Positions 6,778 through 8,375 of a DNA stretch of 8,375 nt are shown one piece after another; within the stretch, counting starts at the first letter, position 1, and every line of letters starts with the position of its first letter. The notes beneath the pieces are model-generated. The model ran no database searches. It was not told the origin of the DNA and was given only the letters and a program-made list of their open reading frames with translations. Origin of the DNA: Oscillospiraceae bacterium (lineage in GTDB: Bacteria > Bacillota > Clostridia > Oscillospirales > UBA929); contig JAISVO010000134.1 in assembly GCA_031271525.1 (NCBI GenBank), positions 1-8,375 of the forward strand, in the 5' to 3' direction. The position numbers were made by a program, and so were the translations under genes.

Positions 6778-8375
6778 ATGGTGCCGCTGGTTGTGCGGGA
6801 CGACGGCGCCGTCGCGGCGTTCCTGCGGGCGCACCCCGAGATCATCGGGGGGAAGGCCCTCTCGGGGAGCTATCGGATCCTCAACGTCCCGGAGGATACG
6901 GTGTTAGCCGTCGCGGAGGAGCTTGGGAACACCAAGCCGGACGCCTACTCGCTCGTTACGGGTCTGTTGGGGCGGGAGGCGCTGGACGCGTCCGGGATCA
7001 CCCCGATCCAGCGGCAGCCCTTCCTCGGCCTGAGGGGCCGGGGCGTTTTGCTGGGTTTTATCGACACCGGGATCGACTACACCTTGGACACCTTCCGATA
7101 TGAAGACGGCTCCAGCAGGGTCGCCGCCGTCTGGGACCAAACCGCCGAGGGGAACAGCCCCGAGGGGTATGGTTTCGGCGCGGAGTATGGGAAGGAAGCC
7201 ATCAACGAAGCGCTGGCGTCGCCTGACCCCTACGCGACCGTACCCCACAGGGATACCGTGGGGCACGGCACCTTCCTCGCGTCGGTCGCCGGAGGGAGGG
7301 AGGACGGAGCCGCGCCGGACGCCGAAATTGTCATGGTAAAGCTCCGGAGCTCGAACCCCTTCTACCGGGAGGCGTTCCTCATCCCGCCCGGACAGGACAA
7401 CGCCTTCGACTCGGCGGATGTGATGCAGGGGGTCGAATTCATTCTAGAGAAGGCGCGCGAACTAAACCGCCCGGTGTCGGTCTGCCTGTCGGTCGGCACC
7501 AACCTGAGCGGCCACGACGGCTTCACCGTCTTCGAGGAATATCTGTCCCGCGTTTCCCACCGCACCGGGGTGACGATCTGCGCGGCAGCCGGGGACGAGG
7601 GGAACGCAAACCACCACACCTCCGGGGCGATCCCCCGGGCGGGGGAAGTGCAGGCGATTGAGCTGAGCGTGCCGCAAAGCTCCGGGGATGTGTATCTAAC
7701 CGTCCTCAACGGCGCGGAATGCAGGCTGTCGGTATCGGTTTCGTCGCCCACCGGAGAACTGGTCGGCAGGGTGCCGGCAAAGAACGGGGCGGTCGTTAGC
7801 GAACAGCTTATTTTCGAGCGGACCAAGGTGGAGGTCTATTATTTCTTTCCGATCGAGGGGAGCGGCGCGCAGCTCACCGCCATAAAACTGATCGGCGCGA
7901 CCCCCGGCATCTGGACGGTCTACGCGCATAGCGACGCCCCCGGACGGTTTGACGCGTGGCTCCCGCTGACCGGGCTTTCCTCCTCCCCCGGGACGCGGTT
8001 CCTCGCGCCGAACCCGGAGTGTACCGTCGCCGTCCCGGCGAGCGCCGCCGGCGTCATCACCTGCTGCGCGTTCGACAGCTTCGACCGGAGCCTGTACGCG
8101 GCGTCCAGCTGGGGACCCACCCGCCTGCAAGCGCCCTGCCCCGACCTCGCCGCGCCGGGGGTCGGGGTCACGGGCGCTCTCCCGACGGGCACGGGGTCAA
8201 TGCGGGGCACCAGTGTCGCGGCGGCTATCACGGCGGGCGCGTGCGCCCTGCTACTGCAATGGGGGGTCGTCGAACGGAACGAACCGTATGCCGACACTTA
8301 CCTTGCCCGCGCCTACCTGATCCGGGGCTGCGACCGCGATCCCGGCATGACCTACCCCAATCCCCGCTGGGGCTA
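6778..8375 (+). CDS. Second Csp-type subtilisin-like protein, altered oxyanion site, C-terminus cut by window edge
   Basis: An open frame of 532 codons runs to the window end without a stop; by comparison with the first copy only about 20 residues are missing. It starts 3 bases after the upstream stop, with GGAGGGGG 8 bases before the ATG, so it is co-transcribed. Its layout matches the first copy: a short, more divergent prodomain (1 to about 60), Asp96 (GFIDTGIDY), His163 (VGHGTFLASVAG), an inserted region, then Ser479 (RGTSVAAA). The shared blocks include VWDQTAEGNSP, NEALASPDP and MTYPNPRWG. Two normally invariant positions differ. The oxyanion asparagine is Asp273 (AAGDEGNANHH, against SGNEGNAGHH in copy one), and the proline of GTSMAAP is alanine. 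In germinating clostridia CspC and CspA are pseudoprotease partners of CspB, so this copy may be a weak or inactive regulatory partner. That is inference; all three triad residues remain. Confidence 0.87.
   Translation, partial: MVPLVVRDDGAVAAFLRAHPEIIGGKALSGSYRILNVPEDTVLAVAEELGNTKPDAYSLVTGLLGREALDASGITPIQRQPFLGLRGRGVLLGFIDTGIDYTLDTFRYEDGSSRVAAVWDQTAEGNSPEGYGFGAEYGKEAINEALASPDPYATVPHRDTVGHGTFLASVAGGREDGAAPDAEIVMVKLRSSNPFYREAFLIPPGQDNAFDSADVMQGVEFILEKARELNRPVSVCLSVGTNLSGHDGFTVFEEYLSRVSHRTGVTICAAAGDEGNANHHTSGAIPRAGEVQAIELSVPQSSGDVYLTVLNGAECRLSVSVSSPTGELVGRVPAKNGAVVSEQLIFERTKVEVYYFFPIEGSGAQLTAIKLIGATPGIWTVYAHSDAPGRFDAWLPLTGLSSSPGTRFLAPNPECTVAVPASAAGVITCCAFDSFDRSLYAASSWGPTRLQAPCPDLAAPGVGVTGALPTGTGSMRGTSVAAAITAGACALLLQWGVVERNEPYADTYLARAYLIRGCDRDPGMTYPNPRWG

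Noticed and set aside
5758..6834. Minus-strand open frame of 358 codons
   Set aside because: It lies opposite the first subtilase, whose catalytic motifs fix the coding strand; the antisense product has no recognisable motif.
7362..8297. Several minus-strand open frames near the right edge
   Set aside because: They lie opposite the second subtilase, which is open in one frame from 6778 to the edge with all S8 motifs in order.

Overview
The window is a complete-looking stretch of a fairly GC-rich chromosome, most likely from a spore-forming, Gram-positive member of the Clostridia (Oscillospirales-like is my guess). The pointers are strong AGGAGG-type ribosome binding sites, sigma-A promoters, a surface protein with three S-layer homology (SLH) repeats, and tandem Csp-type subtilases. 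No RNA gene, insertion sequence, CRISPR array or integration site was found. No stretch over 300 bases lacks a gene; the two real gaps are 2116-2249 and 4950-5145.

Left part, minus strand (1-2197): a three-gene operon read right to left. A good extended -10 promoter (2170-2197) precedes a ThuA-like protein (2115-1432), then a Gfo/Idh/MocA-family NAD(P)-dependent sugar oxidoreductase (1372-299), then the first 94 residues of a xylose-isomerase-like TIM-barrel sugar isomerase/epimerase (283 to the window edge). These families often occur together in pathways that oxidise a sugar or glycoside and then rearrange or cleave the keto product. A role in glycoside or trehalose-type sugar catabolism is therefore likely, but the substrate is unknown.

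Middle, minus strand (2250-4949): an 899-residue exported protein. In order it has a signal peptide, a CBM26-like starch-binding module, a beta-rich domain present in two copies, a carboxypeptidase-regulatory-like beta-sandwich, and three C-terminal SLH repeats. It is best read as a cell-wall-anchored alpha-glucan-binding or scaffold protein with no visible catalytic domain. It has its own strong promoter (TTGACA-17-TAAAAT) with an A-rich upstream tract, an inverted repeat at the predicted start of transcription, and a clear intrinsic terminator.

Right part, plus strand (5146-8375): two subtilisin-like (S8) serine proteases in tandem, 3 bases apart, transcribed divergently from the SLH gene. 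Both have the Csp germination-protease layout: a short N-terminal prodomain, no signal peptide, and about 140 extra residues between the oxyanion residue and the catalytic serine, where Csp proteins carry a jelly-roll. The first has an intact triad and oxyanion asparagine. The second keeps Asp, His and Ser, but its oxyanion asparagine is aspartate and the proline after the catalytic serine is alanine, so it may be a weakened protease or pseudoprotease partner. It runs off the window just short of its expected C-terminus.

Nothing here is clearly an unprecedented system. The most interesting items are the active/altered subtilase pair and the unusual domain order and mosaic base composition of the SLH protein.
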